Shown here: one piece after another, positions 1-8,204 of the stretch
How positions within the stretch are numbered: position 1 is the first letter of the stretch
Layout: the number at the start of each line of letters is the position of its first letter
NCBI GenBank assembly: GCA_903881085.1
Contig: CAIRSA010000336.1
Coordinates: 62,001 to 126,000 of the forward strand
Source: an uncultured Acidobacteriia bacterium
GTDB lineage: Bacteria > Acidobacteriota > Terriglobia > Bryobacterales > Bryobacteraceae
Reading direction: 5' to 3'
Length of the DNA: 64,000 bases
Program-made: the position numbers and the translations under genes
The notes under the pieces: model-generated
Databases searched by the model: none
The model's input: only the letters and a program-made list of their open reading frames with translations
Told to the model about the DNA's origin: nothing

Positions 1-1340
1 CCAGCCGCAGTCAGAACATTCTCCGATACAAAGCTGCTGTAGTCGGTAGTGGGTCCAGCCAGCACCAGACTCAGGCTCGAAAGCTTCGACGGCGGAATGT
101 CATTGCCCTTGTTGTCCTTAATGGTGAAGGTGACCGTGGGCCGTTTGCCTGCCACGCCGTCAGCAACGTCAACGATTTCAAAGTTCACGCCCGAGGCTTC
201 GGGCGTCGCTTGGTTCTTCACCGCATTGGGATTGTTGATCACGGTGTGCGCACCAATGATTGACGCGTCCAATTCCAACTCGCCCTTCTGCGTGTGGCAG
301 GTGGTGCACTGCGAATCGGATACCTGCGGCAGATTGACATGCTTGTCGCCAGTGGCGAAATTCAAATCATCGTGGCAGGATCCGCATGCTGCGCGGCTGG
401 CATTGAATACCGCCGTCGCCTGCGATGCGCCCGACTTCTGATCGTGGCACACAAAGCAGTTGCGCGAATCGGCCGGGAAGACCACATCGCTGAAATCGTT
501 CACCGATTGCGCGTTGCCGATAATCACGTACTTTTTCCCGGCCTTAACGCTGGGCAGACTCGACCCGGCGTGAATCTTGTGGATCATCACCTTAAGGTCA
601 ACCGTGTTGCCAGTGTCAGGGTCAGTGGTTTGTGGCGTATGGCACAGAACGCAAAGTTCCACCGACCGCCGTGAGCCGCCATGAACCCCAAGTTGGTCGT
701 GGCACTTGTTGCAGGTGGCGGTCTTAATCACATCGCGCGGCGTCAGCGCGATTTTGGTGCCATTGGGAATAAAGTTGTAAACAGTGTCGGCATAACTGGT
801 AGGCAGGCCGAACTCGCTCAAATTGCGCGAGCCGTAGGCGCCAATCGTGGTTGTCACGCCCAGGTCGGCTCCGGCCGGTACCTTCGTCGTGAATGTATAA
901 GTGTATTCGCCGTCGGCAACCTGTTTGAATGTTCCGGTGGCTTCGCCGGTAGCCTGCGTAGCTGCGACATTCGTGATCGGGCTGGTCTGTACGCGCGTCG
1001 TATAGGCGACATACTGAGTCTGGCCCTTCGGAATGTAGCTGCAAATAAAGCTGACCGAAACCGTCCCAGGCGTGTTGATGCCCAGGCGGTCCAGCGGCGC
1101 GCCCACTGGATCGGTAATCGTGAAACCGGCGGTAATCGTGCCGTCCGATGCGATGGTGGCCGACTTAATCGTGAACTTCAATCCGGGGCGGACAAAATTC
1201 GCCTGTGCCTCCGGCAAATAGAACGCCTTCTGATTCGGCGTGAAAGCAGGTCCCGGCGCGCTAACCAGAGCGGCCGCAGTCAATAGGACAGCTAGAAGTA
1301 TGAGTATTCGAATTCGAGGAGACGGTAATAGGTTCGCCAC
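1..1340 (-). CDS. OmcA/MtrC-like multiheme c-type cytochrome (5' part, runs off the window)
   Basis: An open frame on the minus strand runs from a GTG at 1340 to the window edge (446 codons, no stop). The GTG follows GGGAGG at good spacing. Residues about 10-30 form a hydrophobic signal segment. Five CXXCH haem motifs are visible: CNKCH (about residue 210), CVLCH (230), CFVCH (295), CGSCH (319) and CTTCH (345), after a roughly 200-residue N-terminal beta domain with Thr-rich strands. This matches the decahaem OmcA/MtrC layout: N-terminal beta domain, then a haem cluster, then a second beta domain that begins near residue 390. Known family members move electrons across or at the outer membrane to metals or other external acceptors. 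Haem count and anchoring cannot be completed because the 3' part is missing. The plus-strand frames over this stretch are shadows. Confidence 0.85.
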   Translation of the reverse strand, partial: MANLLPSPRIRILILLAVLLTAAALVSAPGPAFTPNQKAFYLPEAQANFVRPGLKFTIKSATIASDGTITAGFTITDPVGAPLDRLGINTPGTVSVSFICSYIPKGQTQYVAYTTRVQTSPITNVAATQATGEATGTFKQVADGEYTYTFTTKVPAGADLGVTTTIGAYGSRNLSEFGLPTSYADTVYNFIPNGTKIALTPRDVIKTATCNKCHDQLGVHGGSRRSVELCVLCHTPQTTDPDTGNTVDLKVMIHKIHAGSSLPSVKAGKKYVIIGNAQSVNDFSDVVFPADSRNCFVCHDQKSGASQATAVFNASRAACGSCHDDLNFATGDKHVNLPQVSDSQCTTCHTQKGELELDASIIGAHTVINNPNAVKNQATPEASGVNFEIVDVADGVAGKRPTVTFTIKDNKGNDIPPSKLSSLSLVLAGPTTDYSSFVSENVLTAA

Positions 1341-1373
1341 AATGACACCTCCCTAGGTGCTATTTCTGTTACA

Positions 1374-1389
1374 TGCACATTTATGGCCA
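1374..1389 (-). promoter_or_regulatory. Candidate sigma-54 (-24/-12) promoter of the multihaem cytochrome
   Basis: On the minus strand the sequence reads TGGCCATAAATGTGCA. The GG and GC doublets are separated by exactly 10 nt, as in the TGGCACG-N4-TTGC consensus, and the GC lies about 35 nt before the GTG start. Several intermediate positions differ from consensus, so this is only a candidate. Confidence 0.25.
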
Positions 1390-1458
1390 ATTGAACCATT
1401 CCACTGTAGCAAAATGCAACAACCGGCAGATTATGCCGTTGCGCATTGAGATAGAGGC

Positions 1459-2094
1459 CTATCGACGCCGAATTCCGATCGCCGAAACCATCCGTCCTGT
1501 GGATTTGTCACGCCGGAAAGAGTGAAATAACCCAGGCGCGCAAACCGTACATGGGGCCCCCTGCGCGATTTTCGACACTCCGCCGTCAGTCAGGTCACGC
1601 CGATTCGCCTCAATCAGATCCACATACCGGCTCGCCGTGCCAAATTGCGCAGATACTTCAGCGCCAACCTCAAAACAACAGACGTTGATACCCGGCCCGA
1701 TCACGGCAATCAGATCGGCCGGATTCGAACCAAACGCGGCTGCCATCCGCTGCACTGTTTTCCCGCAGATTCCCGTCACCGTGCCGCGCCAACCGGCATG
1801 GATCGCGGCCACCGCACGCCGCACCGGGTCGGCAATCAAAACGGGTATGCAATCGGCGGTGCGGATGGTGAGCAGCAGTCCAGGCTGTGCGGTGATGAGC
1901 GCGTCTCCCTCACCCAGGCAACCCACCGCCTCGCGCGCTTCCCACACAACATCGGAGTGAATCTGCTTCAGCGTAACGACTTCCCCGCCCTGCACCCAGC
2001 CCTCGGAATTGCGCGTGCCAAAGCCATGCATCAGCCAAGGCTCAGCAACCAAAACCTGCGCGCGAAAAACATTTTGCTCGTCAATTTGAAACAT
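1459..2094 (-). CDS. pgeF: Peptidoglycan editing factor / multicopper polyphenol oxidase family (PgeF, YfiH, LACC1)
   Basis: About 211 residues, the usual size for the family. The family's conserved core is present: KQIHSD, the metal-site region TADCIPVLIAD, HAGWRGT, and IGPGI followed by CCFEVG. Family members (YfiH/PgeF and mammalian LACC1) act on purine nucleosides or remove wrongly incorporated amino acids from peptidoglycan precursors; the exact activity here is not decided by sequence. The ATG at 2094 is preferred because the 18 extra residues from the ATG at 2148 do not look like family sequence. It lies downstream of nuoB on the same strand, separated by about 114 nt that hold a palindrome. 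Confidence 0.85.
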   Translation of the reverse strand: MFQIDEQNVFRAQVLVAEPWLMHGFGTRNSEGWVQGGEVVTLKQIHSDVVWEAREAVGCLGEGDALITAQPGLLLTIRTADCIPVLIADPVRRAVAAIHAGWRGTVTGICGKTVQRMAAAFGSNPADLIAVIGPGINVCCFEVGAEVSAQFGTASRYVDLIEANRRDLTDGGVSKIAQGAPCTVCAPGLFHSFRRDKSTGRMVSAIGIRRR

Positions 2095-2164
2095 TCGACT
2101 CAACCGCAAATAGGACAGGCGAATCACCCGCCCCACCCTTGAAAACACGGCGTGTCCATGGGTG

Positions 2165-2185
2165 GCGCAGGCGATTCGCCTGTGC
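2165..2185. repeat. GC-rich palindrome between nuoB and pgeF
   Basis: Arms at 2165-2174 and 2176-2185 (core AGGCGA / TCGCCT, one mismatch further out) form a compact hairpin 24 nt past the nuoB stop. No T-run follows it on the minus strand, so it could be a weak terminator, an mRNA-stabilising stem or a dispersed palindromic repeat. Confidence 0.35.
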
Positions 2186-2208
2186 GAATTACTAACTTAA
2201 CGCTCCAC

Positions 2209-2772
2209 CTAAACCGGCCGCTGAATCTGCCCCACCATCACCTGCCGCTTGAAATTCGCCAGCATCTCTTCATTCAAGCGAACCTCGGTCGGCCGGCGCA
2301 CCAGCGTCTGCATCGTATCGATCTTATCCTGCAGCTTCAGTAGCGCATAAAACAGATTCTCCGGCCGCGGCGGGCAACCCGTCACGTACACATCCACCGG
2401 CACGATCTTATCCACTCCCTGCAGCACGCTATACGTATTGAAAGGCCCGCCAACACTGGAGCAGGCGCCCATCGAAATGCACCACTTCGGATCCGGCATC
2501 TGATCCCAAATCCGCTTCAGCACCGGGGCCATCTTCAGCGTAACGGTGCCCGCCACTATCATCAGGTCCGACTGCCGCGGACTGGGCCGGAACACCTCAG
2601 CGCCAAAGCGCGCAATGTCAAACCGCGAAGCGCTCGCGGCAATCATCTCAATCGCGCAGCAGGCAAGCCCGAACGTGAGCGGCCAGATCGAACCCTTTCT
2701 CGCCCAATTGAAAACATAATCGACCGAAGTCGTCATGAAATTGCGCTCAAACTGATTCTGAATAAAGCTCAC
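2209..2772 (-). CDS. nuoB: NADH-quinone oxidoreductase subunit B (NuoB)
   Basis: 187 residues. It carries the N2 [4Fe-4S] ligands of complex I: the vicinal pair in GLACCAIEM, the Cys in [10 protein letters not shown], and the Cys in VTGCPPRPE. NuoB sits in the peripheral arm beside NuoD and passes electrons to quinone. The GTG at 2772 is chosen because AGGAGG lies 6-7 nt upstream and it starts 10 nt after the preceding epimerase gene stops; longer starts would run into that gene. No nuoA, nuoC or nuoD is adjacent. Instead the gene ends a sugar-metabolism operon, so it is a detached or second copy. It looks full length and functional. Confidence 0.92.
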   Translation of the reverse strand: MSFIQNQFERNFMTTSVDYVFNWARKGSIWPLTFGLACCAIEMIAASASRFDIARFGAEVFRPSPRQSDLMIVAGTVTLKMAPVLKRIWDQMPDPKWCISMGACSSVGGPFNTYSVLQGVDKIVPVDVYVTGCPPRPENLFYALLKLQDKIDTMQTLVRRPTEVRLNEEMLANFKRQVMVGQIQRPV

Positions 2773-2782
2773 TGTAACCCTC

Positions 2783-3721
2783 CTACTGCGTTCTGTACCA
2801 TGCCAACGTCCGCCGCAGACCTTCCTCAAACTCAAACTGCGGCGCATGGCCCAACTCGGCCACCGCCATAGTGGTGTCGGCTTGCGATTCCTTCACATCC
2901 CCTGCACGCGGTGGGCCATAGACCGGAGGCAGCGACACGCCTTCCATCTCCTGCAGTTTGTCCCAGATCCAGTTCAGCGTGAACCGCCCGCCATTTCCTG
3001 CATTGTAAACCTTGCCGGCCACGCCATCCGCCAGCGACGCCTTCACCAACAAGCCGGTTACGTCTTCCACATAAGTGAAATCGCGCGACTGCTCGCCATC
3101 GCCAAAAATCGTAGGAGACTTGCGCTCAATCAGGCACTTCATAAAAAGTGACAGAACACCCGAATAGGGGCTCGTCGGATCCTGCCGCGGTCCAAACACA
3201 TTGAAAAAGCGCAATGCCACGCACTCCAGCCCGTAGCAGGAATGGAACACCGAGCAATAATACTCACCCGTCAACTTCTGTAGCGCATAGGGCGACATCG
3301 GTTTCGGAGACATCGTCTCCACTTTCGGCAGCACCAGCGTATCGCCATACGCCGAAGACGACGCGGCATAAACCACGCGCTTCACTTTCGCATCCGCGCA
3401 GGCACGCAGCACCTGAAACGTACCGTCAATATTCACTTCATGCGAAGGAATCGGGTCCGTGATCGAGAGCGGCACTGAGGGAATCGCCGCCAGGTGAAAC
3501 ACCGTGGTCGCGCCTTCCATCACTTTCCGCACGTCGTCGTAGTTCCGGATGTCGACGATGTTGACCTCGACCGAATCCTTCACCTCTTCCAGATTCTCCA
3601 GTTTGCCCGACTTCAAGTTATCGAGCACGGCCACCGATTTCACACCGTGGCCTAAGAGTTCACGCACCAGCGCTGAGCCAATGAACCCGGCCCCGCCCGT
3701 TACCACACAGCGTTCCGTCAT
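2783..3721 (-). CDS. NAD-dependent nucleotide-sugar epimerase/dehydratase (extended SDR)
   Basis: 312 residues. The N-terminal Rossmann motif is [12 protein letters not shown] (residues 8-19), with D34 in the NAD-binding strand turn. Later come AASSSAYGD and the catalytic Tyr and Lys in [13 protein letters not shown] (about residues 143-155). The closest well-known relatives are UDP-glucose 4-epimerase and related C4-epimerases or 4,6-dehydratases; the substrate is not fixed by sequence. Its ATG at 3721 overlaps the stop of the TIM-barrel gene (ATGA), and nuoB follows after 10 nt, so the genes are co-transcribed. It probably supplies an activated sugar for the glycosyltransferase encoded at the head of the operon. 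Confidence 0.88.
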   Translation of the reverse strand: MTERCVVTGGAGFIGSALVRELLGHGVKSVAVLDNLKSGKLENLEEVKDSVEVNIVDIRNYDDVRKVMEGATTVFHLAAIPSVPLSITDPIPSHEVNIDGTFQVLRACADAKVKRVVYAASSSAYGDTLVLPKVETMSPKPMSPYALQKLTGEYYCSVFHSCYGLECVALRFFNVFGPRQDPTSPYSGVLSLFMKCLIERKSPTIFGDGEQSRDFTYVEDVTGLLVKASLADGVAGKVYNAGNGGRFTLNWIWDKLQEMEGVSLPPVYGPPRAGDVKESQADTTMAVAELGHAPQFEFEEGLRRTLAWYRTQ

Positions 3722-4566
3722 GCGGAGATCGCCTCCAATTTATTGAGTTGTACTTCTACGTGACGCAGCGATTCGTTAGCCAGCGTTTCCGCGCCCGGCG
3801 TAAAATCGAACGCTTCCATCGATACCCAGCGCTTGTAACCTCGCCGGTGTAATACTTCGAAAAGCGAATAGAAATCGTAGTTGCCCGTGCCGGGATGTTT
3901 GCCATCCAGTTCGTTGATGTGCACGTGGTGAATATAGTCGTAATAGCGGTCAACCAGCACCGCATGCGGCTCGGTTTCGTTGATCGCATTGTGCGAATCG
4001 AACATGGTACGGATCGCCGGATGATTGATCTGGTCCACAATCTTAACCGCTTCTTCCAGCGACAACACCACATCGGTATCCTGATGCGGCAACGCCTCAA
4101 TCAGAATCGTCACGCCACGCTCGCCCGCCTGCTGCGAAACGCCCACCAACCCGTCAATATAATTCTTGGTTGCTTCCTCACGCGTCAGACCGCCGGTGCA
4201 GGTGCGCTGTTTCGGCGAACCGAAAACCATCACGCCGTCCTCACCCAGATCGCCACACAAATCGATTAAGGAACGGATATGCTGCCAGCTCTTCGCTCGC
4301 AATGCTTCGTCGGGCGTGGTCACATGCAGGCCTTTTGGCGATACCATCAGCCAGTGCAGGCCGGCAAATATAAGGCCTTCCGAGGCCATGATGTCGCGCA
4401 CTTCCCGCCGCCGCGACGCGGTCACTGTAGCCGGATCTTCAGCCAGTGTGAACGGAGCAATTTCGATCCCCTCATACCCGGCTTTTTTAATCGCTTTGCA
4501 CGCCGTGGCAAAGTCCCAGCCATCAAATGCCTCGTTGCAGAGGGCTTGCTTCAACAAATGAGCCAT
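3718..4566 (-). CDS. Sugar phosphate isomerase/epimerase (xylose isomerase-like TIM barrel)
   Basis: 282 residues of AP-endonuclease-2/xylose-isomerase-like fold. Typical landmarks are GYEGIEIAPF near the N-terminus, LIEALPHQDTD (metal-binding Glu), MFDSHNAI (Asp and His), HVHINELDGKHPGTG and the C-terminal SMEAFDF (Glu). Together these residues build the divalent metal site. Such enzymes interconvert keto/aldo sugars or inosose-type compounds, and some relatives act on 3-keto sugars. It lacks a signal peptide, so it is cytoplasmic. It ends in an ATGA overlap with the epimerase gene and starts 16 nt after the MDR dehydrogenase gene. Confidence 0.85.
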   Translation of the reverse strand: MAHLLKQALCNEAFDGWDFATACKAIKKAGYEGIEIAPFTLAEDPATVTASRRREVRDIMASEGLIFAGLHWLMVSPKGLHVTTPDEALRAKSWQHIRSLIDLCGDLGEDGVMVFGSPKQRTCTGGLTREEATKNYIDGLVGVSQQAGERGVTILIEALPHQDTDVVLSLEEAVKIVDQINHPAIRTMFDSHNAINETEPHAVLVDRYYDYIHHVHINELDGKHPGTGNYDFYSLFEVLHRRGYKRWVSMEAFDFTPGAETLANESLRHVEVQLNKLEAISA

Positions 4567-4582
4567 GATCTTCCAGTGTAAG

Positions 4583-5599
4583 TCACTCCGCGATCACATG
4601 CACGGCCTTAGATTCATCTCCGGCCGGACTAAGTATAGTTTTCCGCGCATCTAAGTATCGCCGCCGCTCCAATACACGCGTCAGAATCCGCCGGTCCAGC
4701 CGCTGCAAATCGGCAATTGCCGCCGCAAAATGCTCCGGGGATGCGTTCACGCTGCCCAGCAACGTTTGATTGTTGATGATCATTTTCAAAAACGGCATTT
4801 CGCCGTAAGCATCCGGCGCGCCCAGCACCACCATCGCTCCGCACGGGCCCAACGCCTCAATCGCGGCAAACACCGCGGCCGCGCTGCCGCACGCTTCCAC
4901 CACGACATCGAACTTCATCCCGCCAAGCGACCGGCAATAAAGCACACCCGCGTCCTTCACCAGTCGCGCTCGCGGATGGTCTTCCTCTTCCAGCGAAGAC
5001 AGCGTGACATCGTAACCGCGCAGTTGAAACAGCATGGCCGCCAGCAAGCCCACAGGTCCTGCGCCCATCACCAGCGCCGTGCGCGGTTCGTTCCGATGCG
5101 CGGCCAAGCCCAGTTCCAGGGCTTTTTCCACCACGCTCATCGGCTCGATCAACACGCCGATCTCAGCCAAGCCATCCGGCACACGCAGCAGGTCCACCGC
5201 CGAATCCACGGCGTACTCCACAAAGTAACCGTGCGCTCCGTAGATGCCCCGCTCGCGAAACCCGCCTGAAATGCAGAGGTCGCGCCGCCCTCGCGCGCAG
5301 CACGCACAGGCAGGCGCACAGCCGCGCCGCACCATCGGCACCACCCAGTCGCCGCGCTGAAAGCCCACTGCCGCGGAGCCTGTCTCCACAACTTGCCCCA
5401 GCGCCTCGTGTCCCAACACCAGTTTCCGCTCGCCATCCGGAGGCATTCCGAAACGAAAGCGCGCCAATTCGCGATCGGTGCCGCACACACCGCATTCATG
5501 GACGCGAAACAGCACTTCATCAGGCGCGTAAAGCACCGGCACGGAAATCTCGCACTCTGCCAGTGCAAGCGAATCGTAATCTAACGCCAGCGCCCGCAT
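4583..5599 (-). CDS. Zn-dependent medium-chain dehydrogenase, glucose 1-dehydrogenase/threonine dehydrogenase-like
   Basis: 338 residues from the ATG at 5599, which overlaps the preceding stop codon by one base (TGATG). Catalytic zinc ligands are in HECGVCGTD and LGHEALG. A structural zinc lobe with four cysteines is present (CAPACACCARGRRDLC). The NAD(P) motif VMGAGPVGLLAAML is in the second half. CGTDRE followed by a four-Cys lobe resembles archaeal-type glucose 1-dehydrogenases, but the sugar cannot be named from sequence. It lies in the minus-strand operon between the glycosyltransferase fusion and the TIM-barrel isomerase. An upstream in-frame start at 5659 would intrude into the glycosyltransferase gene and is not used. 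Confidence 0.85.
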   Translation of the reverse strand: MRALALDYDSLALAECEISVPVLYAPDEVLFRVHECGVCGTDRELARFRFGMPPDGERKLVLGHEALGQVVETGSAAVGFQRGDWVVPMVRRGCAPACACCARGRRDLCISGGFRERGIYGAHGYFVEYAVDSAVDLLRVPDGLAEIGVLIEPMSVVEKALELGLAAHRNEPRTALVMGAGPVGLLAAMLFQLRGYDVTLSSLEEEDHPRARLVKDAGVLYCRSLGGMKFDVVVEACGSAAAVFAAIEALGPCGAMVVLGAPDAYGEMPFLKMIINNQTLLGSVNASPEHFAAAIADLQRLDRRILTRVLERRRYLDARKTILSPAGDESKAVHVIAE

Positions 5600-7011
5600 C
5601 ACTCGCTCCGCTTCTTCGCCACCACGATCAGCGACAGCCCATGCCACGGCTGCAACCACTCAATATGACGCAATAGCCAAACGGATTTATCGAACAGCTT
5701 CAGCGTGAATTTGTTGAAGCGCCGCGTGCGTAGAATCTTCGACGAAAGGAACCACACCGGAGCCGAAGCTTTGTTCAGATTCTGCATGCCCTCGACTTCG
5801 AATCCGCAGTCAGTCAACAGTTGCTTCAACCCGGCGCGGGTAAACCGCTGCTTGTGCCCCAAGGCCTGGTCCATGCTTCCAAATAGCGCCGGGCCCTGCG
5901 GCGTGAGCACCACCAGCCGTCCGCCTGGCTGCAAAGCCCCCCGCAGATTGCGCACAACAACGGCCGGATCCTCGGCATACTCCAACACATTCAAACACAG
6001 CGCCGTATCGAAAGTACCTTCGAGGCCCGCAAAATTGGCCGCCAGACTTGGATCCAGTTTCCGCACCTGCACATTCGGAGTGCGCAAAAAACGGTTCTTC
6101 AAGGCATGCAGAAACAGGTCGTCTTTTTCACCCGCATCGTAGCGCAGCCGCCGCCCCATCAAGCGTCCCGTCAACGTTCCTAGCCCGGCTCCCACTTCTA
6201 GTACACAATCGCCCAGATAAGGCCGCACCACCTGCGTAATCCACGATACATATTGCGGCGTGCCATTCAGGTTGTTTAAGTGCCCGCGCCCGAACGGCTC
6301 TTTGTACAGGTCGTCGATCAGCCAGAAATAGATCACCACGCCGAACGCCTTCACGCCATCGCGCCACCCGATTTTCTTGCCTTCCTCGTAAGTGCGCCCG
6401 TGATAACTGATCGGAACTTCATAAATACGCAGCTTGCGCTTGGCGCACTTCATCGTGATCTCAGGCTCAAAGCCGAACCGGTCCGACCGCACCGGGATGC
6501 TCTTCAACAGATCGGTGCGGAAGACCTTATAGCAGGTCTCCATATCGGTCACGTTCAGATTGCAGAACATGTTCGACACCAGCGTCAACACCTTGTTGAT
6601 CATCGAATGCCAGAACGGCAACACTCGCATCTGCTCGCCAGCCAGATAGCGCGATCCGAAGACGGCATCGGCGTGCCCCTCCAGCAGTGGCTTCAACAAA
6701 CGCGGATATTCCTGTGGGTCGTATTCCAGATCGGCATCCTGCACCAGGCAGAAATCACCAGTTGCATGTTCGATCGCCGTGCGGATGGCAGCGCCCTTGC
6801 CCTTGTTCACCTCATGGCGAAACAACTTGAAACACGGATCCGACGCGGCAATGCGTTCCAGAATCTTCAATGTGCCGTCAGTCGAGCAATCATCCACGAG
6901 AATGATTTCGCGGTCCATGTTTTCAGGAATCGGCGCGGCTTTTACCAGCGTTAGGCAGCGCTCAACCACAGTTCGCTCATTGTAGACGGGCACTAGGATG
7001 GAAAGCAGCAT
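5599..7011 (-). CDS. Fusion protein: GT2 glycosyltransferase (DPM1-like) + class I SAM methyltransferase
   Basis: 470 residues with two enzyme domains. Residues 1-235 are a family-2 glycosyltransferase: LVPVYNE at the N-terminus, VDDCSTDGT, QDADLEYDP as the metal-binding DxD, then AVFGSRY and YEGKKIGWRDG, as in dolichyl/polyprenyl-phosphate mannose synthase-like enzymes. Residues 260-470 are a Rossmann methyltransferase: motif I LEVGAGLGTLTG, then LCLNVLEYAEDP and LQPGGRLVVLTP. There are no membrane helices. It probably glycosylates a polyprenyl phosphate or a cell-surface glycan and methylates the same or a linked product. First gene of the operon running down to nuoB. Confidence 0.87.
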   Translation of the reverse strand: MLLSILVPVYNERTVVERCLTLVKAAPIPENMDREIILVDDCSTDGTLKILERIAASDPCFKLFRHEVNKGKGAAIRTAIEHATGDFCLVQDADLEYDPQEYPRLLKPLLEGHADAVFGSRYLAGEQMRVLPFWHSMINKVLTLVSNMFCNLNVTDMETCYKVFRTDLLKSIPVRSDRFGFEPEITMKCAKRKLRIYEVPISYHGRTYEEGKKIGWRDGVKAFGVVIYFWLIDDLYKEPFGRGHLNNLNGTPQYVSWITQVVRPYLGDCVLEVGAGLGTLTGRLMGRRLRYDAGEKDDLFLHALKNRFLRTPNVQVRKLDPSLAANFAGLEGTFDTALCLNVLEYAEDPAVVVRNLRGALQPGGRLVVLTPQGPALFGSMDQALGHKQRFTRAGLKQLLTDCGFEVEGMQNLNKASAPVWFLSSKILRTRRFNKFTLKLFDKSVWLLRHIEWLQPWHGLSLIVVAKKRSE

Positions 7012-7029
7012 TAGGGAAGGTGAACTTTA

Positions 7030-7037
7030 AGTATAAT
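7030..7037. promoter_or_regulatory. Shared bidirectional -10 element (AGTATAAT)
   Basis: In the 49-nt gap between divergent genes, AGTATAAT reads as TATAAT (7032-7037) on the plus strand, 23 nt before the ATG at 7061. It reads as TATACT (7035-7030) on the minus strand, 18 nt before the ATG at 7011. No good -35 box is seen on either side. Confidence 0.5.
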
Positions 7038-7060
7038 GAAATCGACTTCAAGAGGTCATT

Positions 7061-8197
7061 ATGAGCAATCCTACTAACCGCCGGCAATTTTTCGCGGCCG
7101 CCGGCGCCGCATCCAGCTTTTTCATCATGAAACCGTCCACCGCGCTTGGCTCCCAGGCCAACTCCGCGCTCTCTGTCGGCCTGATCGGTGCGGGCCGTCG
7201 CGGCACCTTCGATGCCGGCCTGTTCGCCAAGAACGAATTCGCCAAGGTTTCGCACGTCTGCGACATCTATGACGACCAGATCGCCGAAGCCCTGAAAAAG
7301 TTCTCCGGCGCAAAAACCTTTAAGAATATTGACGACCTGCTGGCCAGCGACGTCGACGCCGTCCTCATCGCCACGCCCCCCGTGCTGCACCCTGAGCACT
7401 TTGAAAAAGCAGTGAAGGCGCGCAAGCATATCTTCATGGAAAAGCCCGCCGGCGTCACCCCCGCTGGCTGCCGCCGCGTTTTAGCAGCCGCCAAGACGGC
7501 CGACAAAACCAAGCGCATCCAGGTCGACTATCAACAGCGCTACGGCCGCGAATACCGCAAGGCGTATGAGATCGTGAAGTCCGGCGAAATCGGCGCAATC
7601 AAAGCCATCCGCGCATCGTGGATCGGCGGCGGCCTGCCCGAACGCACCGGCCATCCGCAAAGCGAAGAAAAGATCCGCAACTGGCTTTTTTATAAGGAAA
7701 TGGGCGGCGACATCATTGTGGAGCAGAACTGCCACAACCTCGACGTTGTGAATTGGTTCATGGGCACGCACCCTGTAAAGGCCGCGGGCTACGGCGGACG
7801 CGCCGTGCGCAAGCACATCGGCAACATCATGGACAATCTCGCCGTCACATTCGAGTTCGGTGATGGCACAGTGTTCAGCTACAGCGCCAATCAGATCACG
7901 ACCAACAACTACTACGACGTCTCCGAAACCTTCATGTGCGAAAAGGGCGCCATCAACGTCTCCCGCCAGGGCTACAAACTCTACAAGGGCACCAGCCGCA
8001 AGCAGCCGCCAATCGAAGTCGCTACCGATTACGACATCACCATGGATTCAGTGAACGAATTCATCGACGGCGCACGCACCGGCAAAATCATCAACGCAGC
8101 CCCGCACGCTGTAGAAAGCACGCTCGTGGCAATCATGGCGCGGGAATCGATCTATACGGGCAAGGAACAGAGCTTCGACAAGATCGCCAGCGCGTAA
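7061..8197 (+). CDS. Tat-exported Gfo/Idh/MocA family oxidoreductase
   Basis: 378 residues. It begins with a twin-arginine signal (NRRQFFAAAGAASSFF), then the NAD(P)-binding motif VGLIGAGRRGTFD (about residues 38-50). Family landmarks follow: HIFMEKPAGV (the Lys-Pro region), QQRYGREY and the active-site EQNCHNLDVVNWFMG with its His. Gfo/Idh/MocA enzymes oxidise or reduce sugars and sugar alcohols, and Tat-exported members carry their cofactor across the membrane. AGAGG lies before the ATG. It reads away from the operon on its left and converges on the beta-helix gene 7 nt past its end. The substrate is unknown. Confidence 0.88.
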   Translation: MSNPTNRRQFFAAAGAASSFFIMKPSTALGSQANSALSVGLIGAGRRGTFDAGLFAKNEFAKVSHVCDIYDDQIAEALKKFSGAKTFKNIDDLLASDVDAVLIATPPVLHPEHFEKAVKARKHIFMEKPAGVTPAGCRRVLAAAKTADKTKRIQVDYQQRYGREYRKAYEIVKSGEIGAIKAIRASWIGGGLPERTGHPQSEEKIRNWLFYKEMGGDIIVEQNCHNLDVVNWFMGTHPVKAAGYGGRAVRKHIGNIMDNLAVTFEFGDGTVFSYSANQITTNNYYDVSETFMCEKGAINVSRQGYKLYKGTSRKQPPIEVATDYDITMDSVNEFIDGARTGKIINAAPHAVESTLVAIMARESIYTGKEQSFDKIASA

Positions 8198-8204
8198 TCG
8201 ATCG

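Noticed and set aside
49-1286. Long plus-strand frames over the multihaem cytochrome
   Set aside because: The minus strand carries five CXXCH motifs, a signal peptide and a Shine-Dalgarno sequence; the plus-strand products are unlike any protein family.
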